Assembly (NCBI RefSeq): GCF_011075055.1
Contig: NC_058138.1
Span: 23,591,568-23,655,567, forward strand
Source of the DNA: Mangifera indica
Taxonomy: Eukaryota > Streptophyta > Magnoliopsida > Sapindales > Anacardiaceae
Direction of reading: 5' to 3'
Length of the DNA stretch: 64,000 bases
Shown: positions 1 through 11,261 of the stretch, piece after piece
Layout: every line of letters starts with the position of its first letter
Position numbering within the stretch: position 1 is the stretch's first letter
The notes under the pieces: generated by a model
What the model was told of the DNA's origin: nothing
Database searches by the model: none
What the model saw: the letters and a program-made list of their open reading frames with translations, nothing else
Translations under genes and position numbers: made by a program

Positions 1-51
1 AAACAACTGAAGACCCCAGCAAGCACATTGAAGAATTAACAATTATTATAC

Positions 52-132
52 CTTCTTCACAGTTTCTCTTATTAGATTTGGATTGAGAGGAGCCATAACT
101 CTCCTCTGCTTTGGTGGGGTTCTGGCGACCAT
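52..132 (-). CDS. TAN1: TANGLED (TAN1) first exon, partial gene
   Basis: This is a 27-codon first exon on the minus strand, with ATG at 132-130 and donor GT at 51-50. It encodes a basic start (MVARTPPKQRR) followed by APLNPNLIRETVKK, which I recognise as the N-terminus of TANGLED. That microtubule-associated protein marks the preprophase-band site and guides the phragmoplast to the cortical division site. The exon ends in phase 0. The remaining exons lie beyond the left edge of the window. The plus-strand open frames at 83-371 are antisense to this exon and its leader, and are not genes. The identification rests on a short stretch, but the recalled Arabidopsis order (TAN close to a DnaJ gene and APP2) supports it. 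Confidence 0.8.
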
Positions 133-1345
133 TTTTATCCGCTCAAAAGCTCAAACCAAAATCCTCTGTGGGTCTCTCCAGCCTCCTCCGCTCCTTCCCA
201 CTTCCCTCTCTCTTAAGGGTCCATCAACCAGTAACTCGAACTGGATTTTTCACTCTGTTGCTGCTTTCACTGTCCGTCCCTGTGTTCCGAGTTTTAACTC
301 TTGGCGTGAAAAGTCAGATTAGATATTCAAAGTGGAACTTTGGTAACGGATCTTTTTGTCCAACGGTCTAATTATCCAACGAAAACGTACACAAACGGCT
401 ATTTTTTTTTGTACACGTGTCATCAATCGCAAGCTGCATGAATCGGATCTGTGCCGCTAATTTCCGTAATTTTTGTGTATGATATTAATTAGATAAAGTA
501 TGCAATTTAAGATGTAAATTCCAATATCAAATATTGAAAACAAATATCCTATTGCTTTAAATGACATTAAACACCAAGTGGGGCAGCTACTCAAACACAA
601 ATTTGAGACAAAATGTTAGATTTGTTTTTACAAATAAAATAAGTTTGAATTAATCTAAATATTTAAATTTGCATCGATTCAAATCTAATATAAAATTAAA
701 TTGTTTTTAAAACCAAATTCTAATTTCAACTAATTGAGTTCAAACTAGGTTTTGTTCAGATTCAATAACGTTTAAATTATTTTATATTTATTTTTTAAAT
801 TATAATAGAATTTAACTTTTCAATAAAATTAACTTGTTTTGACAAAACATATATAAAAAGATTTTATAGATCAAAATAGTTGACATTTAAAATCATATAA
901 CTTTGTAATTTCATCCGTTGAAGTTTATATCGAAATCATGATCCACTCACAATGAGTAATAATATTATATGCACTAATAAAATATATAAATATGAGTTTC
1001 ATTTATTCAAAATTATCTAAATATATGATGATACGTCGATGTTTGTATCTATATTTATATTTACTGTTAATTCACGAAATATCATAGTGCCACATTGTTG
1101 CAGGTGACATGCACAAAGAATCAATTCAAAAGACACTTGGATACGGAAAAGAAAATGCAAAAGAAATGTTCGGATTGGTAAGCAAGAAGCATACATATGT
1201 AAAAGCATCCAAAAAAGAGAGAAAAAGAATTTAAGAAATGAAAACACTAACACAGAACAGGAAGAATGGGGATTTTTTTCCCCTGTAATAGAGGAGGGGG
1301 CATTGACAATACAGAGAAGGTGAAAACTTGACATGTTTTCCTTGT
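133..1345. other. Spacer: TAN1 promoter and leader, then kinesin 3' flank
   Basis: Both flanking genes are on the minus strand. The 133-420 part is the likely leader and promoter of TAN1 and is less AT-rich. It contains several AACGG cores (about 353, 362 and 396). From 480 to about 1000 it is AT-rich with no coding signal. The 1000-1345 part is the likely kinesin 3' untranslated region; the open frame there on the minus strand is an extension past the kinesin stop in another frame. Confidence 0.6.
359..369 (+). promoter_or_regulatory. MSA-like MYB3R site upstream of TAN1
   Basis: TCCAACGGTCT matches the mitosis-specific activator consensus YCYAACGGYYA at 10 of 11 positions. It lies about 230 bp upstream of the TAN1 ATG. 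A second AACGGCTA core lies at about 396-404. MSA elements are bound by three-repeat MYB factors and drive G2/M expression, which fits a division-plane protein. The function here is inferred. Confidence 0.45.
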
Positions 1346-4300
1346 TCATTGCAGCATCTCAGTTGTGGGATGTGAAGAAGGCAATAATGATCTCCTGGCA
1401 TTTTTCATGCCTCTCAACTTTAAAGGGCTCCATACCAGTGATTTCCTCTGTAGTGCTACAACTGTTGGATGCTTTGGCCTCCATGACCCAGCCTGTGTAG
1501 GAGGACTTCCCATGAACTTACTGCTGCTCCTCATGGCAGTTGGTGTGGCAGTGATAGTCTCTGTTGCTGTCTTGAATACTGGTAATGGTGAGAATAGTTT
1601 TGAGTACCTCGCCTTTCGAGGGTCCCTCAAGAGTGACTGCCTGCCGCCGCCCATTGCGCTTCCATTTTGAAAGTTAGAGACAGAGGGGTGGAGTGGTGTT
1701 GTCATGTATGAGCTTTGCTCTGGCCGGAGAGTTGCAATGGATACTCTTCTTTTGGGCTGAATAACTTTTGTTGTCAATGTTGCATGGGGAGGAGGTCTGA
1801 CAGCAATGGAAATACGTCTTGGTTTCACAAGGCTTTTGGTGCTTGTTTCTGCCATTATGTTACTGTGAAGGTTTTCTTTGTCTACTGAAGTTGCAATTTT
1901 GTTTCTAATGGTGGTGATTTTCCGAGGTGGGACAGGAGATGGCGGGGGCATGAAATTGGTGATTCTTCGTAGTGGCATCCTCAATTTTGAAGGACCCAAG
2001 GGAGGCTTTTTCTCTGTCTTTGTCTTCCCTGTGGCTTCTTTTATAGTTGACAGTCCTAAAGACTGAGTAGATGCAGCGGCAAAAGCTCTGGTTTCCTGCT
2101 TGATTCTGGTTTTCCTTTCATTTTCTAATTGATTCTCAAGGTCCCGGACCTGTTATAAAGTTCAGTAACAGTTCTGGTTAGGGAAATCAATGATGAGCAC
2201 AAAATATAATCAGTTCAGGAAAAAATTACCAGGTTAAAAAAGACATGATAGTAAGCTTTTGAAAAGACTTTGAGTCCTGATAATACCTTTTCTTGAAGAT
2301 TTCTGCAGATATGTTCTCTGGCAGCGAGTCTTAACTGTAAGGACTGCAAACTATCCTGCAATTTCTTTGTTTCCTTCTCGTCCTGCTTCAACTTTTCTGC
2401 CTATTATTATTAAAAAACCTGAGTTTCATTTGGTCTGAGAGCAAAATAAATTGCACACAAACTTGAGAAACATACATACCATTTGCTTGTACTTGAAGAG
2501 TTCTGACACATCAGCCTGCTTGTGAGCAGGACCACTTTCAATTCCCCTAACTCGGCTGGCAAAGTTCAGAGAACAAAGGGTCTCTCCAAGGTCTCCAGAA
2601 TTTGGACTGATCTGGACAAACATCAGAGTTTTGCAATCGCCACCTGATTACATATTCTAGTTAGAAATATTCCTTGAGAATTAAAAATGTGTTCAAATTC
2701 TCCGTAACCCAAGTGCCAAGCAATTCTGTCAGAGGAATTAACCTCAAAACTTGCCAGGAACCAAATTCTGGAGGATCCACTCCAAATGGAAAAATGCTAA
2801 AATAGAACACTCACCTAGGGAGCTCTGTAGCATATGAGTAAGCTTTGAATTCCTGGTTCCAAATAAAAAAACAAACATTTCAGATACAACAAGAATATGG
2901 CAGTTAAACAGGTACCTGACAGAGAAAGAGAGGAACCTGTATGGAACATGGCCTGATTTTGAAGCCAGGGCAGATATAACATCACCAAGTGCTGAAAGGG
3001 ATTTGTTTATAAATTGAGACTCCTTCAATCTCTCACCTTCAACTTCAATCTTTCCCACACGCTCACTACCAGCCAAGTCTACCAGCCAAAGGTGACTCTT
3101 AGTCTTATGTCCATTTATTAGATTCTCCCCCTTAACAGTCACTCGCAACAAGCTACATACAGACAATTTTATGTCATTACCACAATATATGAAAGCTTTG
3201 TCCACCTCTTTTTGATTACTAAACTTACCAGTGAGATCGGCTACTGAGCTCATTGGCTTTAGTGGACCCTACAGATCTGGCTCTGGCTCCGGACTTGAGT
3301 AGCTCCCACACTTCCTCTGTACTGTAGACACGAGCTTCAGTGAGTCCTGGCACTTCTTGGGTTCCTTCTGCTGCCTGCTTTATCTCCAACCTTCATCCAT
3401 GTATTGTAAATTACTTGAAAATTATTATCTGTTTCAACACAATTCTTAAAAAAGATTCCAGCCAAATTCTTAAAATGAAAGCTCTTGTTTAGCCCAGTTC
3501 TTTGTAGAATCATTTCAAAGCTAGCCATTTCTTTTGTTAATTGCAAAGAAGCAGAAATGTGATAGATTCATCATAGAGAAAGAGGCCTAAAAAATGAAGC
3601 TTCTATTGCCAAGTGGCCATGTCTAGCATCAGCTTGTTTCCAGCGGTGAAGTGATAATAATCAGTCAGAAATATAGAACATAAGATTAAAATTACTTATA
3701 AGTGAGATTTTTCATTAAATGATCACAGGGAACTCACTTCTTGGAAGGTTGGTTGGAGTTTTCAACTAAAAGGTCCCTTATCTTCTCATTGTAAACCTCC
3801 AACATGCTAACAAATAACTCATATCTCATGACACCAGATCGGTCATTGGAAATACGAAACAACTCCTCTAAAGTCCTGTAGTTTACTCCTCTATTTTCAG
3901 GTGTACCCTCCATAGTAAATGTCTTCCCAGTTCCAGTTTGTCCATATGCAAATATGCAGACATTATAGCCATCCAGTACTGAAGTCACAATAGGCTTTGT
4001 TTGTGCAAAAACATCCTCTGCACATTTTAAAAATCTAGGATTAAATATTTAAACATTTCAATATCCATTATAGCAAATGTTTTACATTGTAGAGATCATG
4101 GATTACCTTGATTGTCCTCAGGCTTAAACACAAAATCAAACTTGAATTGCTTTTTAGAAGAATCCAAAGAAACAATTTGTAGCTCATTTTCTTGAGATGG
4201 GTCAAATTCAACTACCGAAGTGGATCCATTAGTAATTTCAGCTGGATTTAATGGTCTGCATCTGCAGAAGACCCTAATATTGCCTTTCAGCTCAATCACT

Positions 4301-5547
4301 TCATTATAAAGCCGCTTTCGTTCTAAGGACTCATCTATGTACTTCTTCTTCAAAAGCTCAAATTCGATACCTAATACCAAAAATAGCAATTAAAATAAAA
4401 TAAAACCAAGAAGGAAAACAGGTGAGAAACAATTGTCAAAATCAGTATCTGATACTCACTGAGATGCTTAAGAGTGTTTGAAACACCAGGGCCAGCAAAA
4501 CAATCAATACTTATGTTCTTCACTTGATCTGAAAGACTTGTGTGATCTCTCTTCAAATCCTAGAACACCAAGCATCAACTTAATGCCAAAAACAATAAAG
4601 TGGAACAAAGAAAAGGCTCAAAATTTCACAGAATTTGATACCAAACAGAGAAATTACCTACACTAACAATCAACCGAACACAGACTATTTCATCTTAATT
4701 TCATTAATTTTCTGAAACTCAATTGCCTAAATAAGACTAAACCATCCTACTTATCAGCAAGAAATGAACTAAATGTGATTCAAGTAGCACCATTTTACCT
4801 GAATCTTATTGCTCAAACATATAACCTTTTGCAGTATTGGAAGGGTTGGCCCTTGAGCTGGAGAAATTTCTCGGTTTGAGTTTGATAAACCATCCTCATC
4901 CACAAAACTGCTAACCTCTTCAGCTATTTCTAAAGCAACAAGAAGACCGTAAAGTAAATATTTAAATGACAGAAACGAAAGAAGGAATAAATAAAGCAGT
5001 CAAAACTCTTAATTCAGTCAATAAATTTTTTTTAAATCACATGATTTCGTCCGTTAGAGACCCAATTGAACATTACCCTTTAGCCAGTTACACAAAACCG
5101 AACTTCAAAATATCAAGATATCATTAACCTTAAATTTAAGAGTTAATCTTTTTTATTTCCCAGCAACCAAACAGAACACGTAAAACCCTAGATAGCAAGA
5201 AGAATAATATCAATATTCAAAAACATAAAAAATTGATATCCAAATTCAAATCGTCAAAAAAAGAAAAAGACGATTACAAAATTCTAACTTTCGCCCTTTA
5301 GGGTTTGATCTGGAGCAAAATTTAAAAAAAGAGAGAAAAATCGAAAATCAGAAGCGAGAAAACACATTTAGAAACCATATAACGTGAAATCAACAAATTC
5401 TTAGAACAAAGAAAATAAAAACCAATTCTTTCATCAAATTACAACCAAAAAAGAACGATTTTCTTGAATAAAGAACAAGTACGAACCTGTGTTTAAATCG
5501 CCGTTGTGCTCGCATTTCTCGCAGTCCATTTCCATGGTCTGATTCAT
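1346..5547 (-). CDS. KIN-14 family kinesin with an extended C-terminal tail
   Basis: Eleven exons join in phase: 5547-5487, 4929-4799, 4559-4460, 4370-4107, 4017-3738, 3390-3229, 3152-2937, 2852-2815, 2643-2480, 2400-2287 and 2149-1346. They encode 777 residues. A KIN-14 neck ([11 protein letters not shown], about residue 124) leads into the motor, about 127-460. Visible motor motifs are the P-loop GQTGTGKT (211-218), switch I NELSSRSH, switch II DLAGSER and RNSKLT. A coiled coil follows (about 470-530), then a basic Ser/Pro-rich tail of about 245 residues. All nucleotide-binding motifs are intact, so it should be an active, probably minus-end-directed, microtubule motor. Length and order resemble Arabidopsis At5g27550 (recalled). 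Introns are short, and intron 7 is only 84 bp. The start is the first in-frame ATG; two further in-frame ATGs follow within 7 codons. Divergent to the DUF1995 gene. Confidence 0.93.
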
Positions 5548-5598
5548 TGAAAAAAGAATCAGAGTTCGATGATTTTGAAAGCAAAATTACGACGTTCA

Positions 5599-5615
5599 GA
5601 GAGAGAGAGAGAGAG
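5599..5615. repeat. (GA)n microsatellite in the kinesin 5' leader
   Basis: An uninterrupted run of GA dinucleotides lies just upstream of the kinesin start; on the transcribed strand it reads as TC repeats. Pyrimidine-rich CT tracts are common in plant 5' leaders. Confidence 0.8.
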
Positions 5616-5704
5616 CCTTGGAGGGTTAAATGGAGGGACAGAGAAGATTTAATTTTGAATTGAAATGAACGTGAGCCGTTGAATTTGAAAGCGCTCGATT
5701 TGTT

Positions 5705-5715
5705 TCTAACGGCTA
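5705..5715 (+). promoter_or_regulatory. Perfect MSA (MYB3R) element upstream of the kinesin
   Basis: TCTAACGGCTA matches YCYAACGGYYA at 11 of 11 positions, about 160 bp upstream of the kinesin ATG. A second, weaker copy on the opposite strand (core at 5676-5680) matches 9 of 11. This predicts G2/M-phase transcription of the motor. The match is seen; the regulation is inferred. Confidence 0.6.
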
Positions 5716-6458
5716 TATAGTAATCAGGCTTTGGAGCGTTAAAGGAAAGGCATCAGGGTATTTGGGTTCGGTTAAACGGAGCTTTGCCCCAGAAATGGAG
5801 AACGGGTCATCCGGTTTGACTTCCCGTTTGACTTGATCTTTATTTTAAATTTTTACATATTTATTTATTTTTAATTTTAGCACAATGCATTTTAAATAAA
5901 ATTAGAAAAATGATGAATTTTTTTTTTATTTATTCATGTAATACGCACTCGACATCTTGAGATTTTTATATTAATAAAAAAATAAAATTAAAAAGTTAAA
6001 AGTGTTGAATTATATTTTAAGCATAATTAAATACTAATACAGTGTTATATTGATATCGTTATGAAATATGAATCAAATAAATTTAACAAGTTTTATCAAG
6101 CCACATTTAATTTTTTATGTAATTATAATTATAATTTTATATTTAATATCTTAATAAATAATTTTTTAATATTATTATTAATATATATTTAAATAATAAT
6201 TTAGTTCGATAATCGATTTAATTATTACAACTCTTAGTTGACTTAAACTTGCCTTTCACTAGACTAATATCCAATTTGAATCCAAAACATTGATTAGATT
6301 ATTCTTTGAATTAGGAATATTTATTATAATTTCTCTAACATTTTAAGAGTTTTTTTTTTTTTGTTATTATTATTATTTTCTATTTGATGATTATAATACT
6401 AAGAAATTATTAACACTATCCGGTTAAAACAGTTGAACAGTTGGTCGTAAGTAGATTC

Positions 6459-9400
6459 ATGGCTTCTTCATCAATTCCAAGTTGCAGTTTCTACTGCAAC
6501 TCAGCTTCAACACCAACCACTCGTTCACCCTTATCTTCTTCTTCTTCTTCTTCTCTCTCATTCTTCAATGGCCACAATGGAATTTCACTAAAGAAAGCAT
6601 CTTGGTCCTCCACATCAACAACTTATGCCAAGTTTGAGAAATTCCAGGGAGATGATCCTCTTGAAGACTCTTCTTTTCAACCACAACCACAGACAGCGAT
6701 TCAAGAAGAAAAACAACAGCAAGAAGAAGATGACAGGTTCCATTGCTTTTAACCCTCTTTTTATACATAAAGTCTCATCTGGGTATTCTAAGATTTTTAG
6801 GGTGACTGGTTCTTTTTGGTCTTCTGCTCAGTTGGTATAATTATGTAGATGACTCCATTTTTCATGTTCAAATGAAAAGAATAGTTTTTAAAGAAGCCGT
6901 AATTTGGATGGTCTAATTGAGATCTGCTAATAAAAATTTTAGTTCATCTGTAATAGCTATGCTGCAGAGGAAGGAATTTTTCAATTTTTTTTTTTTTTTT
7001 TGAGGTGTATTAGTTAGAGGATTATAAGTTTCCAATATCTAAAAGGGAAGAGCTTTAAGATGTATAAAATGCTAAACAAACTTGAAATTTTAGATGGATT
7101 TGAGGAGTCTTTTATGCTTTAATATAAAAGTTTCTTCGTGCTGGGTTGTCTCATATTGGTTGGGAAACAAGCTAGGTGTTAGTATATAAATGTAAGAAAA
7201 AGTCTCCCCCTTATCTAGCTTTCGAGGTGAGAGAGACCCAATACTACCAAACACTGGAATCGAAGTTCAGTTGCAATAACATTGCAACAAAGTGATTAGT
7301 TTGAGGTGAAAGTCTTACCCTTGAGCTAGCTTTTGGGGTGGTACTTGAAATGTTCTATCAAAACTGAAACATGAAGGAGAGTTGTTGATGCCATTCACTT
7401 GAAAAATAAAATAAATCTTGATTGTCTCTATTTGATGTTACAGCTGCTTGCCTTCAGATTTGGAAGGTGCCGTCCGGCAATCAAGTGAAGCAAGTTCCTT
7501 GTTCCTGTCTTCTGGAGGAATGAGAGCTATAGTATGTGCCAATTATGACAGATTCATATCTTTGCTCGTCCTTCAGCTTCTTTTTATGGATGAATTTTTT
7601 CTTATGCTACTTGACTAGCTAACTTTTCGTAAATAATTTTGCAGGTGGAGCTCTTGATCCCCCAGCTGCAGTTTCTAGATGAAGAAGGAGCACAGAGTGA
7701 ACTCTGGGAATTATCAAGGATTTTTGTGGATACTCTTATTGAGAAAACAGGATGTCAGGTTAGTTTTAAGAATTAACTTTGCTGAAAAAACATAGTTTGG
7801 AGGATCCTCTTCCACTGATGCTAAAATATGAGACAAAACTCAATAAAGCTCAATATAAACTTCTAGCAAATTATCTATAAGGCGCGACACACAGAGGTAC
7901 TATTGCCCAATCAATGGAAAAAGCCCCGCTCCACGATGAAAGGGGCAAGGGGTAACGCAGTTTGGGCTTAATCCATGTTAAGAATAAGAATCCAAGCAAG
8001 TTTCTCTAACATTAATAATTCTAGTATATAAACTCATTATTTTCTTGTATGAGTGATATAACAATTCATTAGTAAATACATTCATTATAATATATTAAAA
8101 TAATATTGACTTTGCTAAATGTAGCCTTATTTTGAATTCGCCTAAGATAAATCGCACATTGGTTTGAAAATCCTAACATGTTTCTCTTAGCAAAAATATT
8201 CATTGTAATGTGAGGTGTGAGGAGATATTAAAATAATATTTACTCTACTGGACATAGCCTTGTTTTAGGTTCATCCAGAATAAATCGCACATTGGTTTGA
8301 GTGTGATTTTTTACTTTATATTCGACATACTCTCTAGTTCTTTCATGAAATACAAAATTGAAATATGTTTTCTACGCTAATATAACATAGTATTACAACA
8401 ATAGCTGCAGGTGCTCTTGCTTTCTTGATATTTTAATTTTAGCTTATACTTGTTCACAATGTAAGCTCAGTTGCTACAATGTTTAATTTCGTGTGATAGA
8501 ATGTAAAAGCCATATTTCCAGATGCCGGTGCTGCTGCACTTCTAAAATACCGGTGGAAAGATGCTGCTTTTGGATTCTCCAGGTAGCATAATTCACCATA
8601 TTGATGAGACGTAAATGCATCATGTTCATATTTCAACTCATATGAATGTATAGTAACTCAGTAACTTGCAATTCTTCCGTCTCTTTATCCAGTTTAAGTG
8701 ACCGAAAACCAGTGGAGAGTGAAGATGAAATTGTTATTATGATTGTTCCTGACTATCAAATGCTGCAATATGTACAGAAAATTGCATCAAGTCTCTCTGA
8801 TGATCCAGTAAGAATCCTACTATCCTTGTTAAAAACACACCCTTTCACCCTTACGGGTAAAACAGTTGGTTGAAGTGTGAAATATCCGTGTGGAGTCAGA
8901 GGACTCAGGTTCAACTCCACACTCTCTTAAATGGACTTAAATACACATGCTAGTGTCTTTTGATAATGTCCTTATTGAAGTTGCTGGGCTAGTCTCCCCA
9001 AGATTTATTGACTTGGTGGTTGCACTCCGGCAACTGGGGTTCCCTGTCAAAAAGAAAAAAACCCTTTTTCAACAAATTTCTCCCATCTATATCTTCAAAT
9101 TCAAATTCTCATCCTTCAATGATATAAGGTATTTGTATCTTCATACCAGCAATATTTTCATCGTGTAAACAGTATTGTTTCAGTCCCTTCTTTTAGCTGT
9201 ATTGCCATGTAATTATTTCTTTTCCTTTCTTGTATAATTTAAGCTAGAAGGAAAATCTTCCTCACTGTATCTCCTGATATATTGCTAGCCAAGACCTCTG
9301 ATCATGTGGAATCCGCGTCTCATCAGCGAAGATGTTGGAGTTGGGATAAATGTTCGCAACTTAAGGAGATACTTTCTAAGGTAAGATTATAGTTATATAC

Positions 9401-10119
9401 TTTAACATTACAATTCCTGACATACTTTTTACCTTCTTCTCTGCTGACTTATCGTCTTGTTATCCGGTGTCACTGTTTACCAATGAATCGAGTCAAGCTC
9501 GAACTCAGATCCACCACTGCCTATAAGCAACATTATTCATACATTTTCTAATAATAATTTCATTCTTCTGCAGCATATAACTTCATTTATTTCTGTGTAG
9601 CACTTTCACTACAGTTTACTCAATGAGACCTCTGCCAACTGGTGCTGTGTTCAGATGCTATCCAGGGTAATTTTTCATTTTACATTTTGGTTGATTCCCA
9701 ACATCTCCCAGGCCTCATCTGGTTTAGCTTCTGCCAAGTGAACCAGGTGAAGTCTGTTTGTGCAGAACTCTATAAACTCAGGCACCAGCACTTTCATTCT
9801 CATGGTGCACAATTGACTATTGGACACTCTCACCGATTCTTTCTTTTCTTATAATGAATCAGATTATGGAAGGTGTTTTATGATGATAAAGATAGGCCAA
9901 ACAGATATCTCCTTGCCAAAGAATTTATAAGCCATCCAAATGCTGAAGACCTGGAGGTTAGTCAATCCTAAAAATCCAAGAGCAAATCGATTTGCATTGT
10001 ACATATAAAGTTCCATCAACTCTGTTTTGTCCTCGCAGATACTATTTGGAGATGTCGAAGAAAACTCGGGGAAGGCCCCTCTTTGTTCGGTCAAGCAGCA
10101 AGCATTTTCTCCTCAATAA
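6459..10119 (+). CDS. Chloroplast DUF1995 protein (LPA3-like), 3'-terminal frameshift
   Basis: Nine exons: 6459-6736, 7444-7531, 7645-7758, 8500-8582, 8693-8807, 9289-9380, 9601-9666, 9863-9956 and 10039-10119 as read. They give 336 residues. The Ser/Thr-rich start (about 40 residues with a poly-Ser run) looks like a chloroplast transit peptide. The DUF1995 core follows: ELLIPQLQFLDEEG, PDAGAAALLKYRW, PLIMWNPRLISEDVGVG and FRCYPGLWKVFYD. Relatives include LPA3, needed for photosystem II assembly, and the recalled Arabidopsis neighbour At5g27560. In the last exon the frame ends LCSVKQQAFSPQ. The +2 frame instead reads SIFSSINRFMKAISK then stop at 10164, the ending expected for the family. One base is therefore missing near GGGG (10068-10071) or CCCC (10076-10079). 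Intron 5 carries a SINE. Confidence 0.85.
7140..7345. mobile_element. LTR/TRIM-like fragment in intron 1 of the DUF1995 gene
   Basis: The text GTCTCATATTGGTTGGGAA followed by a region with pairs of AGCTAGCTTT-like words resembles the common plant LTR ends that start with a GTCCCACATCGG-type motif. No partner LTR or target duplication is visible, so this is at most a relic. Confidence 0.3.
8080..8310. repeat. Imperfect direct repeat in intron 3 of the DUF1995 gene
   Basis: Two blocks, about 8090-8175 and 8215-8305, share the series ATTAAAATAATATT, TAGCCTT(A/G)TTTT and AAATCGCACATTGGTTTGA. They sit about 120 bp apart and are probably remnants of a local duplication or of a mobile element. Confidence 0.55.
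8853..9061 (+). mobile_element. tRNA-derived SINE in intron 5 of the DUF1995 gene
   Basis: A polymerase III A box, TGGTTGAAGTG at 8867-8877, matches TRGYNNARNNG fully. A B box, GGTTCAACTCC at 8908-8918, matches GGTTCRANTCC with one change. The 30-bp spacing is that of tRNA-derived SINEs. The element ends in an A-rich tail at 9048-9061. ACCCTTTCACC before it and ACCCTTTTTCAAC after it form a plausible, slightly diverged target duplication. It lies in the gene's sense orientation. Confidence 0.7.
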
Positions 10120-11261
10120 ACCGATTCATGAAAGCCATTTCAAAATAATTTTCCTTTGTCATCCCCCTCCATTGAAGTAAATATGTTGCAATTTTAAGCT
10201 CTGCATCAGTTGACTCTGTAACATTTATACCACTTTATGATTTCTAATACAGGAGTTTCACGTTGCAACCTTTGTTGTGGCTTCCTTTCTATGGGCTCTT
10301 TTCAGTGCTGCTGTCAAAAATTTCCCGGATACCAAATGACGTATCAAATTTTCTTGGCAAGAAAGCAGCACAAATAGGGCTGCGAACAAGTCAAATTGTG
10401 TTTGACTTGAGTTCAACTCAATTGCTATATGGTAGAGCTTGAGTTTGAGTTCACTGAGAACTTAAACTTAAGACAAGAATGGATGGTTCTTGCTAGGCTC
10501 AAAAATTATATTTTAACCTTTTAAATTTAAAATATTATTTAAACCTCGTAACTTGTATATTTATCTATTTCCCATTTATTCAAAATTAAATCTTAAAGAT
10601 GTAAATACAAGATCTAAAATTAATAAAGATTTACGATATTTTACTTGAACGAAACCATTCAACATTAAGCTCGAGCTTGGCTTGAGAGCCAAACTCTAAG
10701 CGACTCAAAGTCAAGGTCGAGTTGAGTTGAGCTGCGAGTTGCTTGCCAACAGCTCAGCTCGTTTGCACCCAAGCATGAACCTCATAAAATAGATCTGGTA
10801 TAAGGGACTCCCATTATGAATCAGCCCTCCAGGAAAATGTAATTGGAATCTGTTTGTGGAAATCCAGAGTTTCTGTTAAACGATAAGGTTTTCTGTTGTC
10901 ACTAATTAGAGATAGTGTCACAGCAAAATTTAGAAAGAAAAGGCCGAGGAAAAGAAGAGGAACTGTACTAACATAGAGCCACTTACAAGAACTGAGTCCT
11001 CCCTTCACTTTCTATTCTGTCTGTTTGACAGAAGAGCGACTTTCCAACTATCAGTCCTAGCATCCTATAATCTAAAAATCACAGTGAAGCGATTTAATCT
11101 TTGGCTCAGAGAAGCATCAGCACAAAAATTCTGAAAATGGACATTTATATCTCCTCATTAAATTTGCTTCATCTTCCTCAACTATTTGACAAAGATGTTG
11201 GGTACATGTTAAATTTCTGAAGATAAGTTTTAACAGCAGATGGCTGAATGATATCCACAAG
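10120..11261. other. Convergent spacer between DUF1995 and DnaJ genes
   Basis: The 10120-10370 part is the DUF1995 3' region, including a GTTTCACGTTGCAACC stretch that may be untranslated exon. From 10380 to 10770 it is a degenerate repeat rich in TTGAGTTCAACTC and GAGCTTGAG words, of the kind seen in other spacers here. From 10800 to 11261 no gene is visible; the start of this part may be the DnaJ 3' untranslated region. Confidence 0.5.

Larger units (their letters stand above)
5548..6458. other. Divergent spacer between kinesin and DUF1995 gene
   Basis: The part at 5548-5800 is the kinesin leader and promoter. It has AACGG cores at about 5676 (minus), 5705-5715 and about 5768. From 5830 to 6400 the sequence is very AT-rich with no coding signal and no repeat I can name. 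Confidence 0.6.

Noticed and set aside
83..371. Plus-strand open frames of 79 and 86 codons
   Set aside because: They overlap the TAN1 first exon and leader on the opposite strand, have no family features and differ in frame from any splice-compatible exon.
1017..1349. Minus-strand 110-codon frame after the kinesin stop
   Set aside because: It is in a different frame, low in complexity and lies in the kinesin 3' untranslated region.
5390..5584. Alternative kinesin start in another frame (MLSKSSNSD)
   Set aside because: That frame cannot join exon 2 in phase; the frame starting at 5547 can, and gives a continuous protein.
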